Source: Prosthecobacter debontii
GTDB lineage: Bacteria > Verrucomicrobiota > Verrucomicrobiia > Verrucomicrobiales > Akkermansiaceae
Direction of reading: 5' to 3'
NCBI GenBank assembly: GCA_945870855.1
Contig: CAMBTP010000016.1
Location: forward strand, 1 to 52,876
DNA: 52,876 nucleotides
Shown: one piece after another, positions 1-9,465 of the stretch
Numbering within the stretch: the stretch's first letter is position 1
Layout of the letters: every line of letters begins with the position of its first letter
Position numbers and translations under genes: made by a program
Notes under the pieces: model-generated
Databases searched by the model: none
Seen by the model: the letters and a program-made list of their open reading frames with translations, nothing else
Told to the model about the DNA's origin: nothing

Positions 1-515
1 GGTGTGGGCTCCCCTTGGTAGTCAAAGCCTGACCAGACGAAACAACCCATCATCCAGGGACGCTCGGCAATAGCCTTCCAAGTGGCTTCGCAGGTCGCCG
101 ACCATCCCATACAGTTCTCACTGTAGGCGCTCAAATGGCAAAGTGCTTCCTTTCCGTAAAGAGTCGGGTCACCCATTTTATTTTTAAATGGGGTGCGGTC
201 GTAGCCCCACTCGGGGCCTGACGTGTCGAGCCCGGTTGCCGCCATGACATCGGCAGACGCTTCTTCCCGCTCGTCTAAGCGATAGCGCCAAACAGAAACC
301 AGTGTCCGCTTTGGAATAGTGAACCAGCCCTCTTGAAAACGCCACCCCTGATCCAGGGAAATGATTTTCCGAAGTGCATCGCTCGCAGTGGCTTCACCTG
401 CATGAAGATGCAAAGACAACAGCGTCGAACCGAGCAAAACCGGAATTAAGCGAAACCCGTTCAACCTAGTGAACCCGATCAGAGACACCCGTATTACTTT
501 GTTGAGCCGTTTCAT
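1..515 (-). CDS. GH2 glycosidase-like protein, internally shortened, truncated by window edge
   Basis: An open frame runs from ATG 515-513 to the window edge. Residues 1-40 resemble an export signal. They are followed by a GH2-like N-terminal start (SLDQGWRFQEG, about residues 53-63). Only about 100 residues later comes FVWSGFDYQGEPTP, a signature that lies at the end of the GH2 catalytic barrel in beta-galactosidases and normally some 500 residues in. The sugar-binding sandwich, the Ig-like domain and the stretch carrying the catalytic acid are missing with no frameshift or stop. It overlaps the upstream gene by 4 bp (ATGA), so it is probably translationally coupled as the last visible gene of the minus-strand operon. 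It may be an in-frame deletion derivative, hence inactive, or an assembly collapse. The family call is firm; function is doubtful. Confidence 0.6.
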   Translation of the reverse strand, partial: MKRLNKVIRVSLIGFTRLNGFRLIPVLLGSTLLSLHLHAGEATASDALRKIISLDQGWRFQEGWFTIPKRTLVSVWRYRLDEREEASADVMAATGLDTSGPEWGYDRTPFKNKMGDPTLYGKEALCHLSAYSENCMGWSATCEATWKAIAERPWMMGCFVWSGFDYQGEPT

Positions 516-2626
516 TTGCGCTCTAGGACGATGACTTCGAAAGGTTCCAACTGAAAGGTGTGAATCTCGCCTGACGTTAGCGAGACGGCGGGTTGATCCG
601 CTTCATCGGCCCACGGGCTTTTCATCACGAAAGTCCGCACCTTTTCATGTTGTGGCAGTTCAAAAACTTTCTCTGGGTCGATCTCGATCGACTGCGGTTT
701 GTCGGAGGGATTGCGCAACATGAGGGTGGCTTTTTGAGGATTCCACGCCGCCACGCCATAGACTTGTCCTTTGCCCGGATCGTCGCCTACCCAATGGGCA
801 TCGACCAAGACATCTTCATTCGCGCGTGCCCACTTGGCGCCTTCGGCCACAATGTCCCAAAGCTCATCGGTCATCAGAGGTTTTCCAGTGTCCGGATTGG
901 TGGGGCCGATGTAGAGTTCCTGGAGGTTCACCCCGAGGCCAAAGTAGGATCGCACTTCATTTTTCCACTCCTGAATGGTCGCGGTATCGAATCCTTCATG
1001 GTGCACATAGGGGGCCAGCACGGGCCCCATCACCATCACCGAGGAGACCGGGAAAAGCGGACTTTGGAAAACGACCTTCATGTAGGTAGTCCAGTCGCGA
1101 TAATTGATCGCTTGCTCGCGCACCGGCCCGACGCCTTTCATTTCGATGTCGCCACCACCCCGCCAAATCGAATCCGAGTTCATGAGGAAAAACGGACTGG
1201 GCCACGCGCCGCAAGTGGTGTTGATAAAAACATCCGGCTTTTCCTTGCGCATGTCTTCGATCAGCTTAACCAGAGCTTCGCGTTCAGATTCATTTTTCGG
1301 GTTCTCGTTGAAGCCGTCGAATTTGAACATGGTGACGCCTTGATTGCGGAGGAAATCGAAGCACACTTCGCGAAACCGCGCGAGATAGGGCGGATCGGAC
1401 AAGCTGAAGGCCAGATCTTTAACTACATAAGGCAAATTGTTTTGCCTCGCCGTTGCAAATCGGACTTGTCGGCCACCCCACCCGCCTTGGGGAGACATCC
1501 AGACCCCCAATTTGGCGCCATGCTTTTCGGCGACCTCTTTCATGACTCTCCACTCGTTTGGGTTACGCTTGGGGTCGAACTGCCAGACATCCGTGGCCGT
1601 GCCGGACACATTGTCCCACGGATCGTCGAACATGAACAACTCCACGGGCAGACCGCGCTTGACGGTCAATTCGTTTTGGAATTTCTGGATCCGCTCAAGA
1701 GCTTCGGCCTCATCCGCCTTTTTTGGACGAGCGGTATGCAAGATGTCATACCACGCATTGTAGTGCAGGACTTGATGATAGGAATGTGAGCGCTCGCGCT
1801 CCAGATAGTAGTTGAAGGCTCGGCGGCGCTGGTCTTTGGGGTAAATGCCGATGGCGGCGAGTTGGTGAACCGTCTCACCCTGCTTGACCGCCATGTTGGC
1901 CCGGTCCCAGTAAAAGGTTAGTTTTTCCCCAGAGATAAGTGGCCTGGCTGTCGGATGGTGAAATCCGAAGAAAAAGCGCTCGTTCGCCACCGGACTTCCA
2001 GCCGGGGTGCCGAGTTGCTTCAGGTTCTTGGCGGTCACATCCAGCATGACCAAGCGGTTCAAACTCAAATCCCCGCGCAACGGAGTGACCGTGACATCGA
2101 AGAGAATGTAGTTGGAACCGTCCCGGAGAATGGGCTTCCACACCACGCGATAGGAATCGTCGGGGGCGCTAAAAGTCAGGGCAAACGACTTGGCTGCGTC
2201 ATGATCTCCCAACCGAGGCGAGGTCGTGTCTGCAGGTGTCGTTTCTTCGCGGATTTTCGCATCAAGTTTCATCGCCGACGCGTTGATCGGCTTGCCATCC
2301 ACGACCATGGAAAAAGGTTCATCGATGACGACGGTGAACCCTGCCTCGCCCTTGATCTCAAAGCAGACATCTTTCAACTTCCCGTCGACCACATCAAAGC
2401 GGAATGACACCAGATCATTTTGCAGCGTTCGTGTTTTTCCTTGGACGGTTGCTTTCGATGTCCCAGGAATCCGTCGATCCGGATAGCTGAGCTTCTTGGC
2501 CGATTTAGTTTCTGTTAGAGATTTATTTAGAACATCCTTCGACCCAGTTGCATTTTGCAATTCGGCACAACGCCCCGAATCTAACCCGATAGCCAGTATC
2601 AAAATAACAAATAATAAAATTTTCAT
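512..2626 (-). CDS. secreted alpha-galactosidase-like glycoside hydrolase (clan GH-D, GH36-like)
   Basis: 704 aa with a signal peptide (residues 1-20). Residues about 60-260 form a beta-sandwich-like N-terminal domain, residues about 285-600 a TIM barrel, and the rest a beta-rich C-terminal domain. Barrel motifs fit clan GH-D: FMFDDPWD (331-338), KLGVWMSPQGGWGG (372-384), FKFDGF (434-439) whose D437 fits the nucleophile, and WRGGGD (488-493) whose D493 fits the acid/base. The expected role is periplasmic or extracellular removal of alpha-galactosyl-type residues from a polysaccharide. It lies 9 bp downstream of the GH2/CBM32 gene and overlaps the next gene by an ATGA, so it belongs to the same operon. 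The exact substrate is not visible. A related alpha-glycosidase specificity of the clan is possible. Confidence 0.65.
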   Translation of the reverse strand: MKILLFVILILAIGLDSGRCAELQNATGSKDVLNKSLTETKSAKKLSYPDRRIPGTSKATVQGKTRTLQNDLVSFRFDVVDGKLKDVCFEIKGEAGFTVVIDEPFSMVVDGKPINASAMKLDAKIREETTPADTTSPRLGDHDAAKSFALTFSAPDDSYRVVWKPILRDGSNYILFDVTVTPLRGDLSLNRLVMLDVTAKNLKQLGTPAGSPVANERFFFGFHHPTARPLISGEKLTFYWDRANMAVKQGETVHQLAAIGIYPKDQRRRAFNYYLERERSHSYHQVLHYNAWYDILHTARPKKADEAEALERIQKFQNELTVKRGLPVELFMFDDPWDNVSGTATDVWQFDPKRNPNEWRVMKEVAEKHGAKLGVWMSPQGGWGGRQVRFATARQNNLPYVVKDLAFSLSDPPYLARFREVCFDFLRNQGVTMFKFDGFNENPKNESEREALVKLIEDMRKEKPDVFINTTCGAWPSPFFLMNSDSIWRGGGDIEMKGVGPVREQAINYRDWTTYMKVVFQSPLFPVSSVMVMGPVLAPYVHHEGFDTATIQEWKNEVRSYFGLGVNLQELYIGPTNPDTGKPLMTDELWDIVAEGAKWARANEDVLVDAHWVGDDPGKGQVYGVAAWNPQKATLMLRNPSDKPQSIEIDPEKVFELPQHEKVRTFVMKSPWADEADQPAVSLTSGEIHTFQLEPFEVIVLERK

Positions 2627-2635
2627 ATAAATTAA

Positions 2636-5600
2636 TTAAGGTGATGTATTATTCTTCAGCCACGCGACAAAATCTCTCACCTGCTGTCTCAACGGTTCAT
2701 CATCAGGATCGGTCCCCTCTCCCACCAAGGGGTCATAAAAAACACCGATCGCATAGTCGCCGTTTTTGGTTTTGGTTTCTTTCACCAGTTGTTCAGCTGC
2801 GCCGTGAAGATCCGTAATGCGGTCGGTGTTATCAATCCGGTCAGGGACGTCTTCACTGGTGAGGATTTCAAAAGCGACCTTTCCTGTCTTGCTCACCCCA
2901 TCCATCCCCATCGGCATTTGACCGTCCGCGGTGAACTCAATCCCCTGCAGCTTCGCTTCATCCATGACGATATTGCGCGCACCTTTCTCCGACCACGTCG
3001 GCGGCTTCTTGTTACGTGACGCGACCACGGAATCGGTATGCTGGCCAGAGCCGTGCTTAAACACCGGCGCGACGAGCAGTGCGCCTGTGCCTGTCTTGCT
3101 TGTGGCCTCTTTTGCATTCGCTTCAGGACCGTCCACCATCACCCCATGGATTTCAATTTCGTTGAACGTACCCCAGAGTCCGTTGGGAAGCCCTGTCGTG
3201 GTGATTCTAACATGGCGAATCCCTTTCTGGTCGAACGCGAGATAGTGCACCTGCTGCGCATCCTGTTTTTTTGACTGGTCGCTGAGCATCACCCAGTTGG
3301 CTCCATCAGCGGAACCTTCCACGGTGTATTGATACTTGCCTGAGGTTTGCCAAATGATCTTGGCGCTTTTGAGATCACGCGGCCCGCCGAGATCGACCTG
3401 CCATGAATGACCTGTGCTACCATCCTTGGGGCACCATCGGGTTTCCGGGTTTCCGTCGATGGCATGACTCGGTGGATGCTCCGAACTGGACGAGGAGGCT
3501 GTGGCATTCGCGCCGGTAATCAGGTTTCCATAATGCTTGATCTTTGCGAGCAGATGACGGCTGAACTTTTTGTTATTTTCCCGGAACAACTTGTCACGAC
3601 TCGCTGCTGCTTCAACAAGTCTCGCATCACCAACCGGCAGGGCTTCGACCGTCACTTGACCGGGCTGGATACCATCAGCGGAAACGTTCACGCGAATAGC
3701 ACCCGCATCCTTGCCTGATTTAACAATCGCAAGGGCGAGCCCGTATGAGGTTTCCACCTGATTTCCCTTGAATGGAGCATGATTCATGTGGTGTCCGTTA
3801 TCAACACCCACTAGCGACCCGGTACCTTCGACCGAGACCTTGAGCATCCGATCCGAATCCGGACAAACGATGCCATGCTCATCCACCAGACGAATTTTTA
3901 AATAACTGAGATCGGTGCCATCGGCGGCGATCTCAGTACGGTCCGAGGTCACTTCCAGCCGCATCGGCTTGCCTGCGGTGCGCAGGATATCGGTGCTTAC
4001 TACTTGGCCGTCGGTCCGTCCGACCGCTTTCAACTCTCCGGGCTCAAACGTTACCTGCCATTCCGCGTGCAGGCTCTCCGCACGGTTGATCTGCTTCACG
4101 CCCAGAGATCGGTTGTTGATGAACAGTTCCACTTCGTCGCTGTTGCTATAGACCCATATCGGTATCGGTGCGTTGAACTGCGGCCAATTCCAGTTTTGCG
4201 GAACGATGTGCACGGATGGTTCGTCGCTCCAGTCAGCCTGATAGATGTAGTAGGAATCTTTGGGGAAACCTGCCAAATCAACGATGCCGAACAAGCCATT
4301 GCGTGCTGGCCATTTGAAAGGAAAACATTCGCCAAGGTAATCAAATCCCGTCCACGCGAACTGACCAGCCACCCAGGGTGCCTTCCTCATGTCAATCAGC
4401 GTTCCTTCGGTGCGATCGTCGCCCCAGAATTTTCCGTATCCCGTGCACTCGGAGTTGTTCTTGATATTCTGAATTTTCAGCTTGAGACCCTGATCATTCA
4501 CAAGCTCAAAAGCGTAACTGCCACGCGTGATGAAGCTGGTCGCATTCTCCGTGCCGATCATGGGCTTTTTACCTTTGAGCTTTGGATAGGCAATCAGGTT
4601 GTAATTCTGTCCATAAACATCGAGAGCAGCGGTGATGCCGACCCGATCACTGGCCTCCGGTGAATTGAGCGCTGCGGTCACAACTCGACTGGGATCGTGC
4701 TGCCGGCAAATCTCAACCAAGCGCTTCGCGATTACGCCACCCTGTCCAGGAAAGTCCTCCTTGTGCTGTTCGTTCATCTCGTTGCCGATGCTCCACATGA
4801 TGACGCAGGGATGATTGCGGTCACGGCGGAGCATGCTGGTCAAATCGTGCTCATGCCAGTCCTTGAAATACTTGTGGTAATCGTTCGGCATCTTTTTCTG
4901 CTGCCAGACATCAAAGGCCTCATTCATCACCATGAAACCCATCCGATCACACATCGCATAGAATTCCGGCTCACGCGGATTGTGGCTGGTGCGAATCGCA
5001 TTGCAGCCCATCGCCCGCAAGATTTCTAACTGACGCTCCAACGCCCGATTAGAAATAGCGCTGCCAAGCGCGCCAAAGTCGTGGTGCAGACAGACCCCCT
5101 TGATATCGACAGGATCCCCATTCAGGAAAAATCCCTGATCAACCGTAAATTCAACGGACCGTATGCCCAGTGGCGTGGTGTAAGTATCTACCGTCTTGCC
5201 GCCCGTCGTAACCGTGGACACCACCTGATACATGTCTGGCATATCGGGAGACCAACGCTGCGGTTGGGTCACGACAAAAGACTGATCGAAATCGTGCATC
5301 GTCCCCGCGTTGATATTTTGCTTCGATTCCGCTTTCGCCACCGCATTGCCCTGCGGATCTAAGATCACGGAATTAAGGATCACATCCGCCGAAGCTCCCG
5401 ATGTATTCTTCACCTCGGTGCGAAGTCGGACACTTGCTTTTCCCTTAGAAACCTCCGGTGTCGTGACATAGCTGCCCCAGTGCGCAACATGAATTGGGTT
5501 CATCGTCGTCAGCCAGACGTTGCGATAGATTCCGGCTCCCGGATACCATCGGGTGCCATTTGGTTCGACATTGACCCGGACAGCGATGTGGTTCTTTTCC

Positions 5601-6058
5601 TCTCCGAATTTTAAATACGGCGTGAGATCGTAGCGAAACCCGAGATACCCGTTCGGAAGGCGTCCCAGTAGATGCCCGTTGATCCATACCTGACTGTCCA
5701 TATAGACGCCGTCAAAGTCGATCGCGATGACTTTTCCGATGTCGGATTTCGGCAGAGTGAACGATTTGCGATACCATCCAATCCCGCCAGGAAGATAAGC
5801 CACCGCTGAGCCGCCGGACATGCTGGGATCATAGGGCAACTCAATGCTCCAGTCATGCGGCACATCAAGAGTCCGCCACGTGGAATCATCGAACTCAGCC
5901 TTTTCCGCTCCTTCCTTTTCACCAAGCTGAAACCTCCAGGTCTCGCAAAAGGATTCTTTGGTTCTGCTCGCATTCGTTACCTCGGCAGCTTCTCCCGAGT
6001 TCGCCCATGCCGCTGCAATAACCACAGCAAGCAGCACGGTTCTTAAACTTATTTTCAT
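2636..6058 (-). CDS. secreted GH2 beta-galactosidase-like enzyme with discoidin/CBM32 module
   Basis: 1140 aa with a signal peptide (1-24). In order: GH2 sugar-binding domain (about 40-190, with the diagnostic FDDSTWRTLDVPHDWSIE), Ig-like domain (190-305), TIM barrel (310-600), Ig-like domains (to about 840), F5/8 type C/CBM32 (about 845-972) and an unassigned C-terminal domain (about 974-1140). The catalytic acid is E427 in SIGNEMNE, the nucleophile E504 in IGTEN, and WTGFDY closes the barrel. It should hydrolyse beta-galactosides, or a related beta-glycoside, outside the cytoplasm. The CBM32 would hold it on a galactose-type polymer. It lies 15 bp downstream of the DUF5703 gene and 9 bp upstream of the GH36-like gene, all one operon. 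Confidence 0.85.
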   Translation of the reverse strand: MKISLRTVLLAVVIAAAWANSGEAAEVTNASRTKESFCETWRFQLGEKEGAEKAEFDDSTWRTLDVPHDWSIELPYDPSMSGGSAVAYLPGGIGWYRKSFTLPKSDIGKVIAIDFDGVYMDSQVWINGHLLGRLPNGYLGFRYDLTPYLKFGEEKNHIAVRVNVEPNGTRWYPGAGIYRNVWLTTMNPIHVAHWGSYVTTPEVSKGKASVRLRTEVKNTSGASADVILNSVILDPQGNAVAKAESKQNINAGTMHDFDQSFVVTQPQRWSPDMPDMYQVVSTVTTGGKTVDTYTTPLGIRSVEFTVDQGFFLNGDPVDIKGVCLHHDFGALGSAISNRALERQLEILRAMGCNAIRTSHNPREPEFYAMCDRMGFMVMNEAFDVWQQKKMPNDYHKYFKDWHEHDLTSMLRRDRNHPCVIMWSIGNEMNEQHKEDFPGQGGVIAKRLVEICRQHDPSRVVTAALNSPEASDRVGITAALDVYGQNYNLIAYPKLKGKKPMIGTENATSFITRGSYAFELVNDQGLKLKIQNIKNNSECTGYGKFWGDDRTEGTLIDMRKAPWVAGQFAWTGFDYLGECFPFKWPARNGLFGIVDLAGFPKDSYYIYQADWSDEPSVHIVPQNWNWPQFNAPIPIWVYSNSDEVELFINNRSLGVKQINRAESLHAEWQVTFEPGELKAVGRTDGQVVSTDILRTAGKPMRLEVTSDRTEIAADGTDLSYLKIRLVDEHGIVCPDSDRMLKVSVEGTGSLVGVDNGHHMNHAPFKGNQVETSYGLALAIVKSGKDAGAIRVNVSADGIQPGQVTVEALPVGDARLVEAAASRDKLFRENNKKFSRHLLAKIKHYGNLITGANATASSSSSEHPPSHAIDGNPETRWCPKDGSTGHSWQVDLGGPRDLKSAKIIWQTSGKYQYTVEGSADGANWVMLSDQSKKQDAQQVHYLAFDQKGIRHVRITTTGLPNGLWGTFNEIEIHGVMVDGPEANAKEATSKTGTGALLVAPVFKHGSGQHTDSVVASRNKKPPTWSEKGARNIVMDEAKLQGIEFTADGQMPMGMDGVSKTGKVAFEILTSEDVPDRIDNTDRITDLHGAAEQLVKETKTKNGDYAIGVFYDPLVGEGTDPDDEPLRQQVRDFVAWLKNNTSP

Positions 6059-6073
6059 AAAAAATTCTTAACT

Positions 6074-8926
6074 TTATTTTTCGTTTTGCTGACCTTTAAT
6101 GGAAATTCTTTCCGAAATGATGACGTCTTTTCGACGAGATTCCGGCGTGACTTTCAAATCCCGCAACTCCCCGTTCACCACTCGTCCTTCAACGGTGGTT
6201 TGGTAGGTAGCATGGAGTTTGAATGAGGCATTCCAGTCCTTCGGCCAGGCGGGAAGTAGATGAATCGCTTTCCCATTCGTTTGTATGAGCATGCATTGAA
6301 GCGTCGTGAGGATGACCGAAGCATGGCACTGGTCGGGCACCCAATCGAAGTTCGGACCCCAGAAGGCGGGAAAACGGCTCGCAGGGAGTCTCTGCTGTTC
6401 GACTGGGTTCCCCATGGCATTGATCTTGGTAACATTCTGGAGCAAAAATGACTTTGCCTGATCGGGCAGACCTAACAGCGCCGCCTGAATCGCATCCTGC
6501 TGCCACCCACCCGTGCGTTGATTCGCGCGACGCGCATAAGTTTCCCTGCCGATTTCCAGATCGGGTTTTCCAACACCGAAGATTTGATAGGAAAATACCG
6601 AATACAATTCGGGGTTTTCAGCGTTTCGTTTGTCGGAGAAAACATAAGCTGGCTTCACCCATTTTTTTCCGTCTTCCTCTGCGATTGGGAGTTCTTTTAC
6701 CTCGCTTAGGAATCGTTTCCAGCGCTTCCTCTGCTCGCTCGTGGATAACGACTTAGGCAGCTCCAACAGCCCAGCCAGAACGACACGCAGGCCCGCAACA
6801 GCCGGAACCGGATCCTCGGCGACATGCCAGGTTTCCAACGCCTGCGATGGGGAGATGTGTAGTTTGCCATCCGGAGTGCGTTGGTGTTGTTGATCGTAAA
6901 AAAGCACTACCTGATCAGCGATAGGCAGCAGTGTCTCTTTAACGAAGGATTCATCTTCGGTATGCCGAAAATAATCCAAGAGCATCGTGGACAACTCTAA
7001 TCCACAATCCCAGTTGTATCTCATGTAGCCGGTCTTCGGGTAAAAATCTGGATTGTCCTTACCAAAATCTGCATCCCGATTCAGCCCCCATAGCTCAGTG
7101 GTCTCAGAAAAGAAAACACCATCGTGTCCGAAATAACGGCGCGTCCTTTCTTTCAACAGCGGCAGCATATTCCGATACAGCTCGAAGAGCGGCGCCATCT
7201 GTTCGTAATCGCCGGACTTCAACATCGGCCAGTAGATCAATCGAGTATTCTGAAACCAATAAGGTCCACCCCATCGCGCATAGTCAGGACCCGCATACTG
7301 CCCATCTGGGAATTTCCAGAAGGCATCCACACCATCAACGGTAAACAAGGATCCATTAAACTTGATGGGATACTTTCCACGACCAGCACAGGCTTGGACC
7401 CAGCGTTGTAGCGTGTAGGCCTGACTCGTAGCAAAGGCCTCGTCTAAAACCTTTTCGACCTTACTACTTCCCTGACCAGCGATCCGCTTGCCATTGAGAT
7501 ACATCTCGATCCGTTCCTGATTAGCATTCACAGCCACAGCAACGTGACTCCATTCACCAGACTTCAAGCAATCCGGTATCATGAATTGCTTATCACCGAC
7601 AATCAGTCGCAGACCGTTGCCGGGATAGGTATCTAACAGAAAACCTTGATCGCTACCTACCATGGTCTTATCCAGAATCCTTGCACTCGCTGCGACGCTG
7701 TCGGGATTGATCCACAACTCGAAGGTCATCTCAGGATGATCCGTCCACTTCGCGGATTCTTTGATCTCTGAATAGAGCTCGGGCGTTGAACTAAACAGGA
7801 TGTCTTCTTTTTTTAAACTGATCTGCTCTGACTGATTGCCTGCGAGCTCTTTGATTTCATTCTCATTCAGGGCACGTTTCAGAATGCTCGCTCTTCCCAG
7901 TTCACCGAGAAATTTTTCGTTATTGTTAGAAGCGATACCAAACCGAAAGTTAAAAATGTTCAATGGGATCAAACTCGTAGCCGCTGGTTTAACCGATTCC
8001 CCCGCCTGAGTCACATGGATCCAGCTTCTCTGCCAGAAGCTCTCCCACCACTTCACATGAGCTGACCAAGCCTCTTTTCTGGATACAGCGTCCACCGTCT
8101 TTCTCTGCTGATCGAGTTGAGTCAACCAAAGATCCGGCGATTCTGTTTGCGCAGTCAGCGCATGGATGCTGACACGGATGCTTTCAGTAGGCGCGGAAGT
8201 CACTAGTGTTAGATTGTCTTTCGCAATCAGACCCTCGCCTAGCATTAGACCGCCAAAAGTGCGATTAATGAGCGGGTCTTGGAATTTATCAATCATATCA
8301 CCCAGGTGCTGATTCTTCATGGTGTCCTTATAAATGCTGTGCACATTACGCTGATACCAGCGTACCGTCTGTCCGTCCGACGGCAGAATCACATCTTTTT
8401 GCGCTCCGCCTCTCAGCCATTTCCCCTCGGCTCGCCAGCTCTCTAGCGCAATCTCCGCGCTGCAGGCCACCGAGCTCTGGATATCAACATGAACCACCGG
8501 ACGATTCGCATCGATCCAAAAGCGGACCGAACGTTTCACATCAACCACGGATGCGTCAACGGTGATGCTTCCCGTTTGTAGATCCAGTTCCTGACGAAAT
8601 TTTGCACCTTCCTGGTAGAGCGGCTTATCGAGACGAACGCGAACCCGTCCCAGCTTCAGTAACTCCGGATCCGGACCACCGCCGCTAAATGCATCGCTTT
8701 TCGAGAGATAGAAAATCAGATCTCCGGATGGCTCCACCCATACATTCGCTGCAAGGTCTCCATTCCCAATGGGCATGGAACCGTTGAAGTCTTTACTCGG
8801 AGAACTCCACACCACGTTGTGCCGGTCCATGAGGGAGGGCATTGTGGATTCCGCCGCCTGCGCGAAACAGGTATGAATTGACCAGCAGAGCAGGGCGGTG
8901 AGACGTAGGTTCATTTTCATTATCAT
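6074..8926 (-). CDS. secreted DUF5703/GH95-like glycosidase with LamG insertion
   Basis: About 950 aa. The frame opens at a GTG (8980), but the ATG at 8926 (or 8920) puts a good signal peptide (LRLTALLCWSIHTCFA) at the N-terminus, so I start there. Residues about 25-330 match the DUF5703 type of N-terminal domain (MPIGNGDLAANVWVEPSGDL). Residues about 330-500 contain a LamG/concanavalin-like stretch (TFELWINPDSVAASARILDK, GEWSHVAVAVN). The remainder is an alpha/alpha-barrel type catalytic half (RWGGPYWFQNTRLIYWP, GVFFSETTELWG) recalling GH95 and related families. It is the first gene of the minus-strand hydrolase operon. A fucosidase- or galactosidase-like activity is plausible but not shown. 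The first genes of this operon look more AT-rich by eye than the housekeeping region. Confidence 0.6.
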   Translation of the reverse strand: MIMKMNLRLTALLCWSIHTCFAQAAESTMPSLMDRHNVVWSSPSKDFNGSMPIGNGDLAANVWVEPSGDLIFYLSKSDAFSGGGPDPELLKLGRVRVRLDKPLYQEGAKFRQELDLQTGSITVDASVVDVKRSVRFWIDANRPVVHVDIQSSVACSAEIALESWRAEGKWLRGGAQKDVILPSDGQTVRWYQRNVHSIYKDTMKNQHLGDMIDKFQDPLINRTFGGLMLGEGLIAKDNLTLVTSAPTESIRVSIHALTAQTESPDLWLTQLDQQRKTVDAVSRKEAWSAHVKWWESFWQRSWIHVTQAGESVKPAATSLIPLNIFNFRFGIASNNNEKFLGELGRASILKRALNENEIKELAGNQSEQISLKKEDILFSSTPELYSEIKESAKWTDHPEMTFELWINPDSVAASARILDKTMVGSDQGFLLDTYPGNGLRLIVGDKQFMIPDCLKSGEWSHVAVAVNANQERIEMYLNGKRIAGQGSSKVEKVLDEAFATSQAYTLQRWVQACAGRGKYPIKFNGSLFTVDGVDAFWKFPDGQYAGPDYARWGGPYWFQNTRLIYWPMLKSGDYEQMAPLFELYRNMLPLLKERTRRYFGHDGVFFSETTELWGLNRDADFGKDNPDFYPKTGYMRYNWDCGLELSTMLLDYFRHTEDESFVKETLLPIADQVVLFYDQQHQRTPDGKLHISPSQALETWHVAEDPVPAVAGLRVVLAGLLELPKSLSTSEQRKRWKRFLSEVKELPIAEEDGKKWVKPAYVFSDKRNAENPELYSVFSYQIFGVGKPDLEIGRETYARRANQRTGGWQQDAIQAALLGLPDQAKSFLLQNVTKINAMGNPVEQQRLPASRFPAFWGPNFDWVPDQCHASVILTTLQCMLIQTNGKAIHLLPAWPKDWNASFKLHATYQTTVEGRVVNGELRDLKVTPESRRKDVIISERISIKGQQNEK

Positions 8927-9465
8927 AGTTCGTTTATCGTTAAAATATTCTTGTGGGGGATTATTATCGAAACCCAACACATCCTCATCGGGAAGAATAG
9001 CGCGTAGAGAAGGTGAGGTATCCTCGGATTTTAGGTATCCTTATTTCATAGGATATTTTGAACATATCTTCAATTTCCGTGAATTTGAAATCGCCAAACA
9101 ATATCCTAGAATGCCTGTGGTTTTTAAGAGCTCAGAAAAACGGTTAGATTACTGACTTCCAGTCGCCACATCTAAAAAATCTAACAAAATCAACTGCTAG
9201 TAAGCGATGATACTAAACTACCAGCAACCCGCGACAGCCCCGAAATCGAGGCAGATCAAAGCTAGTGACTCCTGCGGATGAAACTCTCGTGGAACACCAG
9301 CAATGGCATGAGCATCGTTTTTCAAAATAGGCCCAGACATCCTCCAAAATGAGGATACCGCGGTCCAGCAGCATCCCTATGATCGACAGGAATGCCTATA
9401 TGGTTCCACATCGCGCAAGTATCGCAGGCAATCTCCGAAGCTTTTAAAAATCCAGACTACCTAAC
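8927..9465. promoter_or_regulatory. divergent intergenic control region of the polysaccharide locus
   Basis: 539 bp separate the minus-strand hydrolase operon from the plus-strand esterase, so both promoters must lie here. No convincing gene is visible. Elements seen are ATCCTC at 8981-8986, the near-palindrome GAGGTATCCTC at 9015-9025, and a perfect 6+6 palindrome at 9339-9356. The ATCCTC half-sites near the leftward start and the full site near the rightward start suggest one regulator for both directions. This is inference. The middle part is AT-rich. Confidence 0.4.
9339..9356. promoter_or_regulatory. 18-bp palindrome, candidate operator (site 1)
   Basis: ATCCTCCAAAATGAGGAT is a perfect inverted repeat (ATCCTC/GAGGAT, 6-bp spacer) 110 bp upstream of the esterase start. 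A copy with 17 of 18 identical bases lies at 14863-14880 upstream of the fucosidase gene. No run of T follows, so it does not look like a terminator. Confidence 0.5.

Noticed and set aside
593..1789. 398-codon plus-strand frame opposite the GH36-like gene
   Set aside because: No family signal; it is the mirror of a minus-strand gene with clear domains.
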